Assembly: GCF_003049665.1 (NCBI RefSeq)
Contig: NZ_PYWM01000018.1
Span: 1 to 64,000 of the forward strand
DNA from: Lysinibacillus mangiferihumi
GTDB taxonomy: Bacteria; Bacillota; Bacilli; Bacillales_A; Planococcaceae
Length of the DNA: 64,000 bases
Reading direction: 5' to 3'
Shown here: positions 25,073-32,255 of the stretch, piece after piece
Position numbering within the stretch: the stretch's first letter is position 1
How the letters are laid out: every line of letters begins with the position of its first letter
Made by a program: the position numbers and the translations under genes
Notes under the pieces: generated by a model
The model's input: only the letters and a program-made list of their open reading frames with translations
What the model was told of the DNA's origin: nothing
Databases searched by the model: none

Positions 25073-25132
25073 ATGGGAGAATATAGGAAATAAGAAATAC
25101 AATCGTCATGTATTTTTAATTAATTCTCCCAT
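25073..25132 (+). promoter_or_regulatory. Nested inverted repeats upstream of the cargo operon
   Basis: A perfect 10-bp pair, ATGGGAGAAT (25073-25082) and ATTCTCCCAT (25123-25132), encloses a perfect 7-bp pair, AAATACA and TGTATTT (25095-25101, 25109-25115). They end 11 bases before the ribosome binding site of the next gene. Could be an operator, an attenuator or an mRNA structure. The preceding 218 bases after the lysin hold nothing I can name. Confidence 0.5.
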
Positions 25133-25155
25133 AGACTATTATAGAGGTGATAACG

Positions 25156-25338
25156 ATGGCTACTCAAAGCTTTCTTAGCGATTTTAAATTCACAGCAAAG
25201 TCAGGCAAAAATATTCTAGAAGCAATCGAAAATTCGAAAACAAATGAACATGTTTTCAGCCAAAAAGTAACTGTGGTTAAAGATAAGGAAGTAATTAATA
25301 AAATGATGGATTCATTATTGGGAGCCCGTGGTAACTAG
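25156..25338 (+). CDS. Small protein paired with a GNAT gene (antitoxin-like)
   Basis: A 60-residue charged protein (MATQSFLSDFKFTAKSGKNI ... LEAIENSKTNEHVFSQKVTV ... EVINKMMDSLLG). It is the first gene of a two-gene unit; GAGGTG precedes its ATG, and it ends 11 bases before the GTG of the GNAT gene. The size, order and pairing resemble antitoxin-toxin (GNAT) modules, but it has no clear DNA-binding fold, so this is a suggestion only. Confidence 0.5.
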   Translation: MATQSFLSDFKFTAKSGKNILEAIENSKTNEHVFSQKVTVVKDKEVINKMMDSLLGARGN

Positions 25339-25349
25339 GTGAAGAGTAC

Positions 25350-25988
25350 GTGTCATTAGAAGTTGTTCAATTAAAGGATTTACTAGATACAGGTAGAAGT
25401 AAGGAGGAAATACAACAAATCCTTCTTACTTTTTGTTCATTACCATGTTCTAATCCAGATGATGTTCATGACGTACAGTTTTTCCTACATAATAAAGCCA
25501 TAGAGTTTGAAAAAATGGATATTTCAAGAACATTCCTTGTGTTTTCTACATATAAAAACACTCCTTACTTAGCTGGATATTATTCTCTATCCAATAAACC
25601 ATTAGTTATTAGTAAAAAGAATTTTTCTAAATTGAGTAATTCGTTGAAGAAAAGTCTAATGGGAATTGGGCATAAAACAGATGCCGCTAATTATGAAGTT
25701 AAAGGTTTTTTGCTTGGGCAACTTGGAAAAAATTATTCGGAACAAGCACTAGCAGCTAACATGGTTAGTGGTGCGGATTTAATAGCACTAGCAAATGAGT
25801 CAATGTATCAAGCATATAGGACTGTTGGCGGAAGAATCTTTTATCTGGAATGTGAGGATGTACAACCCCTTAAAGATTTCTATATTAAATTGGGTTTTAG
25901 AGAAATCCTGAATTATAGATCAGATAGTGGTTATTGTATATTTGTACAACGAATTGAAAATGTAAGTAAGGCCAGCGCAGCAATATAG
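25350..25988 (+). CDS. GNAT-like acetyltransferase, prophage cargo
   Basis: A 212-residue protein. Its C-terminal half carries the GNAT pattern: VKGFLLGQLGKNYSEQALAA (motif A, acetyl-CoA binding), then IALANESMYQAYRTVGGRIF and LKDFYIKLGFREILNY, the usual end of the fold. The N-terminal 80 residues are extra. A plain GNAT role (acetylating a small molecule, protein or tRNA) cannot be told apart from the sequence. Pairing with a small upstream gene and its place after the lysin suggest lysogenic cargo or a toxin-antitoxin module. Confidence 0.7.
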   Translation: MSLEVVQLKDLLDTGRSKEEIQQILLTFCSLPCSNPDDVHDVQFFLHNKAIEFEKMDISRTFLVFSTYKNTPYLAGYYSLSNKPLVISKKNFSKLSNSLKKSLMGIGHKTDAANYEVKGFLLGQLGKNYSEQALAANMVSGADLIALANESMYQAYRTVGGRIFYLECEDVQPLKDFYIKLGFREILNYRSDSGYCIFVQRIENVSKASAAI

Positions 25989-26007
25989 CAGAGCTGGTCT
26001 TTTTTTG
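25968..26007 (+). terminator. Intrinsic terminator ending the cargo operon
   Basis: AAGGCCAGC and GCTGGTCTT pair with one G-T, followed by T8. The left arm lies inside the last codons of the GNAT gene. Confidence 0.85.
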
Positions 26008-26008
26008 T

Positions 26009-26245
26009 TTACTCATTGTTACCAGTTAGTATTTCTGAACCAAACCACATTTTCATTAAGGTAGTCGTTAAAATCCATGTCCTGTGTGATTTTTTTATTA
26101 ATCCTGCCTCAACTGTTCCTTCCAATTTCGCTTCATCTTTCACCAGAGCCCGTATTCGACTATGTATGGTATCAACACTTACACCCCATCTTTCAGAAGC
26201 TTCTTGAACACTCATTACATCATTTAAATTGTATATAGTAATCAC
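26009..26245 (-). CDS. HTH DNA-binding protein, start uncertain
   Basis: The C-terminal part reads MSVQEASERWGVSVDTIHSR, a clear helix-turn-helix, then a basic strand-helix tail (AGLIKKSHRTWILTTTLMKM). The open frame continues upstream to an ATG at 26356, but that ATG lies inside the terminator of the lipoprotein gene. A good promoter with operator is found at 26279-26313, so translation must start below about 26275. AGAGGTG at 26243-26249 has no normal start at correct spacing; GTG 26245, a non-standard start, or ATG 26215 are the choices. Probably autoregulated. Confidence 0.6.
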   Translation of the reverse strand: MITIYNLNDVMSVQEASERWGVSVDTIHSRIRALVKDEAKLEGTVEAGLIKKSHRTWILTTTLMKMWFGSEILTGNNE

Positions 26246-26278
26246 CTCTAAATTCTGATTCAGTGTAAATTTGTAACT

Positions 26279-26313
26279 ACGTTTAGTATAAACGTTATGT
26301 TGTTGGTTGTAAA
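26279..26313 (-). promoter_or_regulatory. Promoter with palindromic operator for the HTH gene
   Basis: On the minus strand TTTACA (26313-26308) and TATACT (26290-26285) are spaced 17 bp. A perfect palindrome ACGTTTA-TAC-TAAACGT (26295-26279) covers the -10 box. This fits repression by a dimeric HTH protein, most simply the gene it drives. Confidence 0.7.
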
Positions 26314-26341
26314 CGAAAATTTGTTTGTTGTTTATCTTTAC

Positions 26342-26370
26342 AAAATAAAAAGCCACTCATTTGAGTGACT
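26342..26370 (-). terminator. Terminator of the lipoprotein gene
   Basis: On the minus strand AGTCACTC and GAGTGGCT pair around AAAT, followed by TTTTATTTT. Confidence 0.85.
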
Positions 26371-26389
26371 AATATATATCTTATTGCCG

Positions 26390-27130
26390 TTACCAACTCC
26401 AACCATAAGATTTAACTTCAATAGTAGAAATTTTACTTATAACATCTGGTGGTAATTCAGGGTAGCTCAATTCGAAACCAGCTTCACTACCTGGCGCAAT
26501 TCCTACATCAACACTACCAGTTAAAGCTCCTAACAAATCTCCGTTTGCGTCAAATAAAGCAGCAGCTAAACGTACATCATCTTGTTGTTCTTTAGTTATA
26601 TTTTTGACAACACCAGTTACCTTGTATCCATAATCTCCTGCGATACCTTTTGTACCACTAACTTCTAAAAGATTAGAATCTTCTTCAGTTTTATCAAAAC
26701 TAAAATTAAATGACGTTTCCTTATATGCATCAGCTGGTGCACCATCTAATATTGTTGATTCAGCTATAATAGCAGTTTCACCAGGTTTTATGATACTTGG
26801 AACAGAGTAAATCATTGTGGATGTACCAAGCATACCACCATCTTTGTCTTTATAATTCATTTGTGTTTCGCCGACTTTTACTGGTGTATCACCTGTATTT
26901 TCAAATATGGCTGCAGAATGAACATAAACCGAACCAATAGAATTAGTCCAAGCGACTCCTGTATGCTTAGTGATTTCAGCAACTGTTTTTATTTCCTTTT
27001 CTGCTTCTTTTTTTGTTTCAGTTGGTTTACTTGTATCTCCACCTGTACTAGCTGTGCTGCCACCACTTCCGCAGCCTGCTAATGCTAAACTTAATACTAA
27101 TGCAGCACTAAAAATTAACTTTTTCTTCAT
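26390..27130 (-). CDS. Lipoprotein with tandem FxLYD-like domains
   Basis: A 246-residue exported lipoprotein. The signal peptide MKKKLIFSAALVLSLALAGC ends in a lipobox with Cys20, followed by a Gly/Ser/Thr linker. Two beta-sandwich regions (about 60-150 and 150-240) show the FxLYD-type pattern (GDYGYKVTGVVKNITKE, DVRLAAALFDANGDLLGA, and closing phrases on GxEAGF). Such domains are widespread in Firmicutes lipoproteins of unknown role. As prophage cargo it may alter the lysogen's surface. GAGGGAGG upstream supports the start. Confidence 0.78.
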   Translation of the reverse strand: MKKKLIFSAALVLSLALAGCGSGGSTASTGGDTSKPTETKKEAEKEIKTVAEITKHTGVAWTNSIGSVYVHSAAIFENTGDTPVKVGETQMNYKDKDGGMLGTSTMIYSVPSIIKPGETAIIAESTILDGAPADAYKETSFNFSFDKTEEDSNLLEVSGTKGIAGDYGYKVTGVVKNITKEQQDDVRLAAALFDANGDLLGALTGSVDVGIAPGSEAGFELSYPELPPDVISKISTIEVKSYGWSW

Positions 27131-27188
27131 TTTTATATTCCTCCCTCTATATTACCATTCTAGGAAATTTGAAGGAAAAAGTACATAC

Positions 27189-27219
27189 AAAAAAACAGAC
27201 AACCATAATTAGTTATCTG
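27189..27219 (-). terminator. Terminator after the repressor operon
   Basis: On the minus strand CAGATAAC and GTTGTCTG pair, followed by T7. Confidence 0.75.
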
Positions 27220-27220
27220 C

Positions 27221-27388
27221 TTAAAATAATTTTTTAATTGCCCGTTTCAATGATGGTTTACGTGGCTTCTTAATCAACGAATTAGGCTTCTTAATCTTAA
27301 TAGGCTTAATTCCAGTTGCTTCGTATATTGCCTTTTTAGCTTGTTTCTTTAATTGTCGCTTCTTTTTACTAATCAACTTTTTAAACAT
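27221..27388 (-). CDS. Small highly basic protein (55 aa)
   Basis: Almost half the residues are Lys or Arg (MFKKLISKKKRQLKKQAKKA ... IKKPRKPSLKRAIKKLF), suggesting nucleic-acid or membrane contact. It starts at ATG 27388 with GGAGGG upstream, 2 bases after the stop of the Cro/CI-type repressor gene, and shares its transcript. No family recognised. Could be an antirepressor or a small DNA-binding accessory; this is a guess. Confidence 0.55.
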   Translation of the reverse strand: MFKKLISKKKRQLKKQAKKAIYEATGIKPIKIKKPNSLIKKPRKPSLKRAIKKLF

Positions 27389-27389
27389 G

Positions 27390-27599
27390 TTAGCCCTCCA
27401 CAAGCTCTAATATATCCTCAATTCGTTTAATATTGAGTGCTTCACATATTTTTGTGATGTGCTCTTTTTTTAAGCTCATTCGTTGGTTATTCACTAATTC
27501 GCTTACAACAGCTTGTCGTAGCCCGGTCATCTTTACTAGTTCACCTTGTGTCATATTTCTTTCTTCTAACACTTCTTTAAGCTTTACTCGCATTTCCAC
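27390..27599 (-). CDS. Cro/CI-type repressor (HTH_XRE)
   Basis: A 69-residue single-domain XRE protein: MRVKLKEVLEERNMTQGELV, then MTGLRQAVVSELVNNQRMSL (recognition helix), and CEALNIKRIEDILELVE. It lacks a cleavable C-terminal domain, so it is not a RecA-sensitive CI of the lambda type. Start taken as the GTG at 27599, 8 bases after AAGGAAGG; ATG 27593 is an alternative. It is transcribed left from an operator-rich region shared with the divergent early genes. Confidence 0.85.
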   Translation of the reverse strand: MEMRVKLKEVLEERNMTQGELVKMTGLRQAVVSELVNNQRMSLKKEHITKICEALNIKRIEDILELVEG

Positions 27600-27628
27600 T
27601 ATAATCACCTTCCTTCAATAATATTCCT

Positions 27629-27744
27629 ATGAACATTATATAACATTTCCGTTTAAACGTAAATAAATTAGTTGACTTTCCGTTTGAACGTATATAATAT
27701 TAAAAACAATAAAACGTTTAGGCGGAAAAACGTATAAACGGAAA
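27629..27744 (+). promoter_or_regulatory. Divergent immunity switch with four operator-like sites
   Basis: Consensus ACGTnTAAACGGAAA. Sites: 27646-27660 and 27677-27691 (reverse orientation), and 27714-27728 and 27730-27744 (forward, tandem; the first less conserved). Rightward promoter: TTGACT 27672 with TAATAT 17 bp on (or TATAAT at 15 bp), the second site lying between the boxes. Leftward promoter: TTTACG with TATAAT 17 bp on, the first site between its boxes. Presumably bound by the XRE repressor. Confidence 0.75.
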
Positions 27745-27758
27745 GATAGGTGGACAAA

Positions 27759-27935
27759 TTGAAAACAATCCAACAACGCAATGAGTATCTTCAAGTAAAG
27801 ATGAAACAACATGATTCAATATCTGATGTCCACAAGTATCAGCGACGCTTGAAATGGATTATAAGGTATCACAGTCTGTTGACTGATTTAGAAGTAAAAG
27901 AGATACGTGAGAATTTACAAAAAGCATTTAAGTAA
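27759..27935 (+). CDS. Small early protein right of the switch (58 aa)
   Basis: A basic helical protein (MKTIQQRNEYLQVKMKQHDS ... YQRRLKWIIRYHSLLTDLEV) and the first gene under the rightward promoter. TTG at 27759 is preferred, with AGGTGG 5 bases before it. Position matches that of cro-like or antirepressor genes, but no HTH is evident. Function unknown. Confidence 0.5.
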   Translation: MKTIQQRNEYLQVKMKQHDSISDVHKYQRRLKWIIRYHSLLTDLEVKEIRENLQKAFK

Positions 27936-27968
27936 TGTAAAGGTCTAGTGAAAGCGAGGTGGAAAACG

Positions 27969-28862
27969 ATGGCATTCGAATACTTAGAACAATATACAAC
28001 ATTTGATTCAATAGCAGATATGGATAAGAGTGTGGAGGACCACATGGCGCTTCATTATTACGATTTAACAGAATCAGAACGTGCCATCGTTTATAAACTT
28101 GCTTCTCACAGCTTAGAACATACTGGGGCATGTCATTTAAAAGCTTCTACAATTGCTGAAGCATTGGAGATTAGCACAAAGACAGTTTATCGAAGTGTAA
28201 AAAAATTAGAGTCATTAGGCATCATTGAAAAAGTACCAGGAACGAAATTAAACGGTATTAAAGGGGCAAGTATTTATCGCATTTTACCTTATGTCCCATC
28301 GAGTGTGTCCCAACGAATGACAGCCGATGAAGCTAGTAATGACGTGGTTTGTCGTCCACAATCTGAAAACCAACCATCTAGTTCTTTTAATCTTTTAAGT
28401 TCTAAACAAGCAAATAATATTATGAGTCTTGGTAATGAATTAGCTTTGCAAGCTGAAAAGAAAAAGGAATACATGAACGAATATCAAGTCATGCTGTTCG
28501 ATTTCATGAATAGCTTACCATTAGCAGATAACTTGAAAGATGAATTGAATAAGGTTGTATTGGCAGCACAAGTTAATTCTGTGGAGGACTTCATTAAAGC
28601 TAAAAATGTTCTATTCAAAATTGCTATGGATATTAAAGAAGGTACGTTAACTGTAGCAAGTACATTAAGAGCTGTATTTGTAGGGGCATATAACAAGGCT
28701 GTGGAGTGTTCAAATAATAAGGTATATAAATCATCTTCTATAGAAGAAACTCCTGTTAAAGAACGTCCTGTACCTTTTTACAATTGGGTAAAGGAACGTG
28801 ATAGCCTTCCACAATCAATCGTGCATGGTGAACCATTGTTATATAATTGGTTGGAATGGTAA
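27969..28862 (+). CDS. Winged-helix protein, replication/partition-like (HTH_36)
   Basis: A 297-residue protein. Residues about 25-100 form a winged helix typical of phage and plasmid replication proteins: YDLTESERAIVYKLASHSLE, then STIAEALEISTKTVYRSVKK and LGIIEKVPGTKLNGI. The middle is a linker, and a helical region near 165-240 resembles DnaD-type tails. The end reads RPVPFYNWVKERDSLPQS ... NWLEW and is found again as a broken copy at 32457. Start ATG 27969 with GAGGTGG; the longer GTG start is rejected. Confidence 0.7.
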   Translation: MAFEYLEQYTTFDSIADMDKSVEDHMALHYYDLTESERAIVYKLASHSLEHTGACHLKASTIAEALEISTKTVYRSVKKLESLGIIEKVPGTKLNGIKGASIYRILPYVPSSVSQRMTADEASNDVVCRPQSENQPSSSFNLLSSKQANNIMSLGNELALQAEKKKEYMNEYQVMLFDFMNSLPLADNLKDELNKVVLAAQVNSVEDFIKAKNVLFKIAMDIKEGTLTVASTLRAVFVGAYNKAVECSNNKVYKSSSIEETPVKERPVPFYNWVKERDSLPQSIVHGEPLLYNWLEW

Positions 28863-28924
28863 ATAAGGGGAACCATTTGTAAGGAGTAACGTTTTCTTTA
28901 TAAATGATCAAGGGAGTTGTATGA

Positions 28925-29326
28925 ATGAGAAGGCTAATTGTATTATGTTTAGTTGGATTCTTACTAGTAGGATGTGCAGAGAAGGGTAAAACAGCTGAAC
29001 AATTTGATAAAGGAATTTCTGTAGAAATGGATAATTCTCAAGATATCAAACTTATGAGATTAATTAAATTTGTAAATGGCGAAGAGGTCACAGATGAAAA
29101 TGTAGTTAATGCCGATAATACTCCTTTCAAAAAAGGACAAATCATTTGGTATGATATACCGCTAGACAAGGCTAATTCAACTGTTGAAATCCAAATAGCG
29201 TATAGTAAAAATGATGACGGAACAAATGAAAAGACAACAGAAAAGATTGATGTATCCGAAGCAAAAAAGTGGGTTAATTTTAAATTAAATGAAGAATACC
29301 ATCTTAAAATAATTGATATGAAATAG
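28925..29326 (+). CDS. Small lipoprotein (133 aa)
   Basis: Signal peptide MRRLIVLCLVGFLLVGC with lipobox LVGC gives a membrane-anchored lipoprotein. The mature part is a single beta-rich domain (VEIQIAYSKNDDGTNEKTTE ... WVNFKLNEEYHLKIID). AGGGAGTTG precedes the ATG. It has no recognisable family; as the only exported protein in the early-type block it may be cargo. Confidence 0.65.
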   Translation: MRRLIVLCLVGFLLVGCAEKGKTAEQFDKGISVEMDNSQDIKLMRLIKFVNGEEVTDENVVNADNTPFKKGQIIWYDIPLDKANSTVEIQIAYSKNDDGTNEKTTEKIDVSEAKKWVNFKLNEEYHLKIIDMK

Positions 29327-29389
29327 GTGTAAATTGAAATAAAAACAAAGGATCATAAAATTTATTAAAGTTAAAGAGGAGTATATATT

Positions 29390-29686
29390 TTGTTTAAATT
29401 TATCGATAAGCTAGATAAAGAGGTAAAAGTGATAATAGTTATCGGATTGATACTAATATTAAGTTTTGGCGGATATATGGTAAAAGTACAATACGATGAA
29501 TATAAGTGTAACTTATATAACACAAGTGATAAAAAGTACGTTGGTGATTTATGCAGATATATATTAGATGGGTTTCCTACAGATGATGAGGATCCAGCAA
29601 TCAAGACAGATGCTGAACGAAGAGATGAGGAGTTTAAACGTCAATTAATTGATGATGCTATTAGACTAGATAAGGAAGGTTATTAA
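29390..29686 (+). CDS. Single-span membrane protein (98 aa)
   Basis: A short cytoplasmic start (FKFIDKLDKEVK) is followed by one membrane span (VIIVIGLILILSFGGYMV) and an acidic outer part with two Cys (CNLYN and DLCRY) that could form a disulfide. It starts at TTG with GAGGAG upstream. No family recognised. It is the last intact gene before the scarred right boundary of the prophage. Confidence 0.55.
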   Translation: MFKFIDKLDKEVKVIIVIGLILILSFGGYMVKVQYDEYKCNLYNTSDKKYVGDLCRYILDGFPTDDEDPAIKTDAERRDEEFKRQLIDDAIRLDKEGY

Positions 29687-29839
29687 TTTTAGAGTTTTTA
29701 ACATATGTTATTCTTATAATAAGATAAATGTTTTATTTAATATTATCAAAAGAAAAAGACCACTCCGTAATGGGGGTCTAAAAACTAAGGTAAACAAAAG
29801 GTAAACATTGTAGTTGTAAACCATTGATATATCAGTGTT

Positions 29840-29985
29840 ATTGTATGTCCTCCTGGGACGTCTATAACAAATCGTAGGTTGATTTTTAACCAAAAAGAAA
29901 AACGCTTAAAACCTTGGGAATACTGGGTTTGGGGCGTTTTCCCTTTTTTTGAGAATACGTTAGAAAAGGATAGAAAATGAAAAGT
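29840..29985 (+). repeat. Boundary repeat, copy A
   Basis: Contains ATGTCCTCCTGGGA (29845-29858), an AAAACGC...GCGTTTT terminator-like hairpin (29899-29950) and GAGAATAC...GAAAATGAA. Copy B at 33357-33492 has the same parts in the same order. They are diverged direct repeats that may be phage-end or att-type sequences. The following 290 bases (29986-30274) hold short Y-rich words (TTTCTACACA) but no gene. Confidence 0.55.
29899..29950 (+). terminator. Terminator-like hairpin in boundary repeat A
   Basis: AAAACGC pairs with GCGTTTT, with an inner AAACC/GGTTT pair. CCCTTTTTTT follows. Confidence 0.65.
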
Positions 29986-30274
29986 TTCTACACATTTTCT
30001 ACACAAAATAAGGTGTTACTAAAACGTTTGGTGACTGTTACAGAACTAAGCCGCAATAAGGTTAGTTGCATACAAATTGCCGAGCAGACTTCAAGACAAC
30101 CTATATTCCATTAATTTTTAATAATCAATCAATTCTTTTTTAATCATTTAATTAGTGACCTTAAAAAGTGCAGTTTCCCGATAAATATTTTATTAATGTA
30201 GGGTTTTAAAAAATTTGATCATTAAGTTTGATTAGTTTTGAAAAATAATAAATGTGTTTATAAATGTAATTGAT

Positions 30275-30316
30275 TTATTCAACAAACGGGCCATATTGTT
30301 GAATAAGGGGGCCCGT
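30275..30316 (+). repeat. Two interleaved inverted repeats
   Basis: TTATTCAACA (30275-30284) mirrors TGTTGAATAA (30297-30306), and ACGGGCC (30286-30292) mirrors GGCCCGT (30310-30316). The arms interlock, so both cannot form as simple hairpins together, but a pseudoknot could. Confidence 0.55.
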
Positions 30317-30353
30317 CAGATTTATGCGGATATACAAAGTTAAGCAAAGGAAT

Positions 30354-30384
30354 GTCCCCAAATCCCGCTTTGGGGACTTTTTTT
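30354..30384 (+). terminator. Strong intrinsic terminator
   Basis: A perfect 9-bp stem GTCCCCAAA / TTTGGGGAC with 6-nt loop and T7. No gene immediately upstream is served by it, so it may close a lost or non-coding transcript. Confidence 0.8.
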
Positions 30385-30386
30385 CC

Positions 30387-30413
30387 TTCAACTAACAGGG
30401 TCGTTTAGTTGAA
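30387..30413 (+). repeat. Short inverted repeat TTCAACTAA / TTAGTTGAA
   Basis: A perfect 9-bp palindromic pair separated by 9 bases. A half-copy (TTTAGTTGAATAA) occurs at about 33197. This looks like a remnant of a small mobile repeat. Confidence 0.5.
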
Positions 30414-30423
30414 TAAACACTTA

Positions 30424-30468
30424 GAAAAAGAGACCGCACCTGTATATTTTGGGTACTGTCTCTTTTTC
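30424..30468 (-). terminator. Terminator of the sigma/anti-sigma operon
   Basis: A perfect 11-bp pair GAAAAAGAGAC / GTCTCTTTTTC; works in both directions and lies 60 bases past the anti-sigma stop. Confidence 0.8.
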
Positions 30469-30526
30469 CTTGATACCTTTATTTTTCCTACAAAGTAAAA
30501 CTACTGATTGTTATAATTACTATTCA

Positions 30527-31450
30527 CTATTTTTCGGGTTTAATATAAGGAACCATTTTTGCAGTTGCGCCTACTGACGCTCCTCGAATAAAATCTTGAT
30601 TTTCTAACGCTTTAAAATTTTGCGTTTGGCCGGTCAACATTACCCCTAAAATACCCACTTCATTCCACTGTTTATTTTTATTTAATTTTAAAAACTTCTG
30701 GATTGTTTCATCATTACCATTGTCATCATATATTTCGAGCGTATCAATAAAGCCTTTGTAAAAATCTTTATCTCCCTCTTTCAGTGAAGACGGTGGAACA
30801 AATCCATAAACTGGCGTACCAGAAGGTCCCGTACTTTCATCAGTAATTCGTGAGGTCATATACAACCATACGATATTTAAATTCTCGGGTATCTTTGCTT
30901 CTATTTCTTGTAATGTATACGGTTGATCAAAAGAAATAGCAACTTCCGCCACGTAATTTTCCATTTGTGAAACTTCACTTAGTTCGTTTTGTACACCATC
31001 AAAATAAGCTTGAATCGAAGGATGATAAAATGTAGCCACTTTATTCTTTGTTTGTTTATCATACTCATAAAAATCTGAGCTGGACCAATAAAATCCAGGT
31101 GTTAACTCGTTGTGATCAATCTTACGGCGAAACCAATCATATGAACTTGTAAGTGTGCTCCATTGAACTACATAGCCATTAATATTTTTTGAACGATTCG
31201 TAATAATGTTACCACCAAACGTTGTTGAATTAGCCGTTACTTGAGAGTCGATTTGAATATTCGGCTCGGCAATTGCATTATGTAAGAAAAGTGAATCGTG
31301 AAGTCGTGTAGAACTTTTGGCTGCAAAGTAGTTGCCTGTTTTATATAAGATTGGTATTAGAATAAGTACAACAATAATTGAAGTAATGATAATCTTTAGT
31401 AGTTGTTTTCGTTTAGCTTTTTTTAAAGCAGTTTTAATCGAAGTATCCAT
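30527..31450 (-). CDS. Anti-sigma factor (Sigma_reg_N / Sigma_reg_C type)
   Basis: A 307-residue membrane protein. A basic N-terminus (TALKKAKRKQLLK) precedes one membrane span (IIITSIIVVLILIPILYKTG), and the rest is extracytoplasmic. The arrangement matches the sigma-factor regulator family (N and C domains) represented by YhdL of B. subtilis, which holds an ECF sigma factor at the membrane until an envelope signal arrives. It starts directly at the sigma gene stop (shared base), so both are co-translated. Confidence 0.82.
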   Translation of the reverse strand: MDTSIKTALKKAKRKQLLKIIITSIIVVLILIPILYKTGNYFAAKSSTRLHDSLFLHNAIAEPNIQIDSQVTANSTTFGGNIITNRSKNINGYVVQWSTLTSSYDWFRRKIDHNELTPGFYWSSSDFYEYDKQTKNKVATFYHPSIQAYFDGVQNELSEVSQMENYVAEVAISFDQPYTLQEIEAKIPENLNIVWLYMTSRITDESTGPSGTPVYGFVPPSSLKEGDKDFYKGFIDTLEIYDDNGNDETIQKFLKLNKNKQWNEVGILGVMLTGQTQNFKALENQDFIRGASVGATAKMVPYIKPEK

Positions 31451-31941
31451 TAATGTGTCCCTCCTATTTGTGAGTGAATAGATTTACGTGCACGATATAA
31501 TTTTTGTTTGACACTGTCTTTTTGAATGTCCAAAATAATAGCAATTTCTTCATACGTAAAATCGTAGTAATACTTTAAAAAGAAAATTTCTTTATATTCT
31601 GTTTTGACATCTTTTAATAAATAGAAAATCTCATTTTTATTTAATATGACATCCAATTCAAGATCTGCTCGCTGTAGCTTTGAATAGATTTCTTCAGATA
31701 AGTAAATGTTCTGTTGCTCTTTCTTCCTTTTCAAGTCAATATATTCATTGAGTGATACTCTAAAAAACCACGGACGTATATTGTTTTCTGTTAGGTCGTC
31801 CAACAATAAATACACTTTGTAAAAGGAATTTTGAATAATATCTTCCGCATCCTCTTTTTTGGCTCCTTTCGTTAGTAACAGGCGGAACACTTCCTCTCCT
31901 AACTTGATAAGATAGGAGGCTAGTACATCTTCTTTTTTCAT
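31450..31941 (-). CDS. ECF RNA polymerase sigma factor
   Basis: A 163-residue sigma-70 family protein. Region 2 is AKKEDAEDIIQNSFYKVYLL ... RPWFFRVSLNEYIDLKR. Region 4 is VKTEYKEIFFLKYYYDFTYE ... EIAIILDIQKDSVKQKLYRA. It directs polymerase to envelope-stress-type promoters and is controlled by the adjacent anti-sigma. GAGGG precedes the ATG. I could not see a convincing ECF -35/-10 pair upstream, so self-regulation is not shown. Confidence 0.88.
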   Translation of the reverse strand: MKKEDVLASYLIKLGEEVFRLLLTKGAKKEDAEDIIQNSFYKVYLLLDDLTENNIRPWFFRVSLNEYIDLKRKKEQQNIYLSEEIYSKLQRADLELDVILNKNEIFYLLKDVKTEYKEIFFLKYYYDFTYEEIAIILDIQKDSVKQKLYRARKSIHSQIGGTH

Positions 31942-32255
31942 CTTTTGCCCTCCCTATAATTAAACAACGAATGAGCGTTTTAAAATGTATACACTTTATA
32001 CAAAAAATAAATATTATGTACGGTTTAGAAATATTTATAAATTGGATAAGGTAGCGATTCACAAGCATTTAAGACTGGAAAATAAACATATCAGGGGTAG
32101 TAACTGCTACCCTGGAAGCTCTATAATTAGCGGTTCTGTTTTATATCGTTGTACACAAGCTGTTGAACTTATTATACTAGTGAAGTAGTTTACTTGAAGA
32201 TCATTGAGTTGCATTACAGCTCTTATTTGCTTATTAGGGGGATGCGGTTACAACG
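31942..32255. other. Intergenic region without a recognised gene
   Basis: It contains one small hairpin (AGGGGTAG / CTACCCT, 32093-32113) with no T-run. An open frame of 67 codons here has no ribosome binding site and no recognisable pattern. Confidence 0.4.

Noticed and set aside
29785-30006. 73-codon minus-strand frame inside boundary repeat A
   Set aside because: The equivalent frame is not open in boundary repeat B, and the DNA is explained by a terminator hairpin and repeat.
31985-32188. 67-codon plus-strand frame upstream of the sigma gene
   Set aside because: Lies over the sigma gene's own leader region with odd composition and no ribosome binding site.
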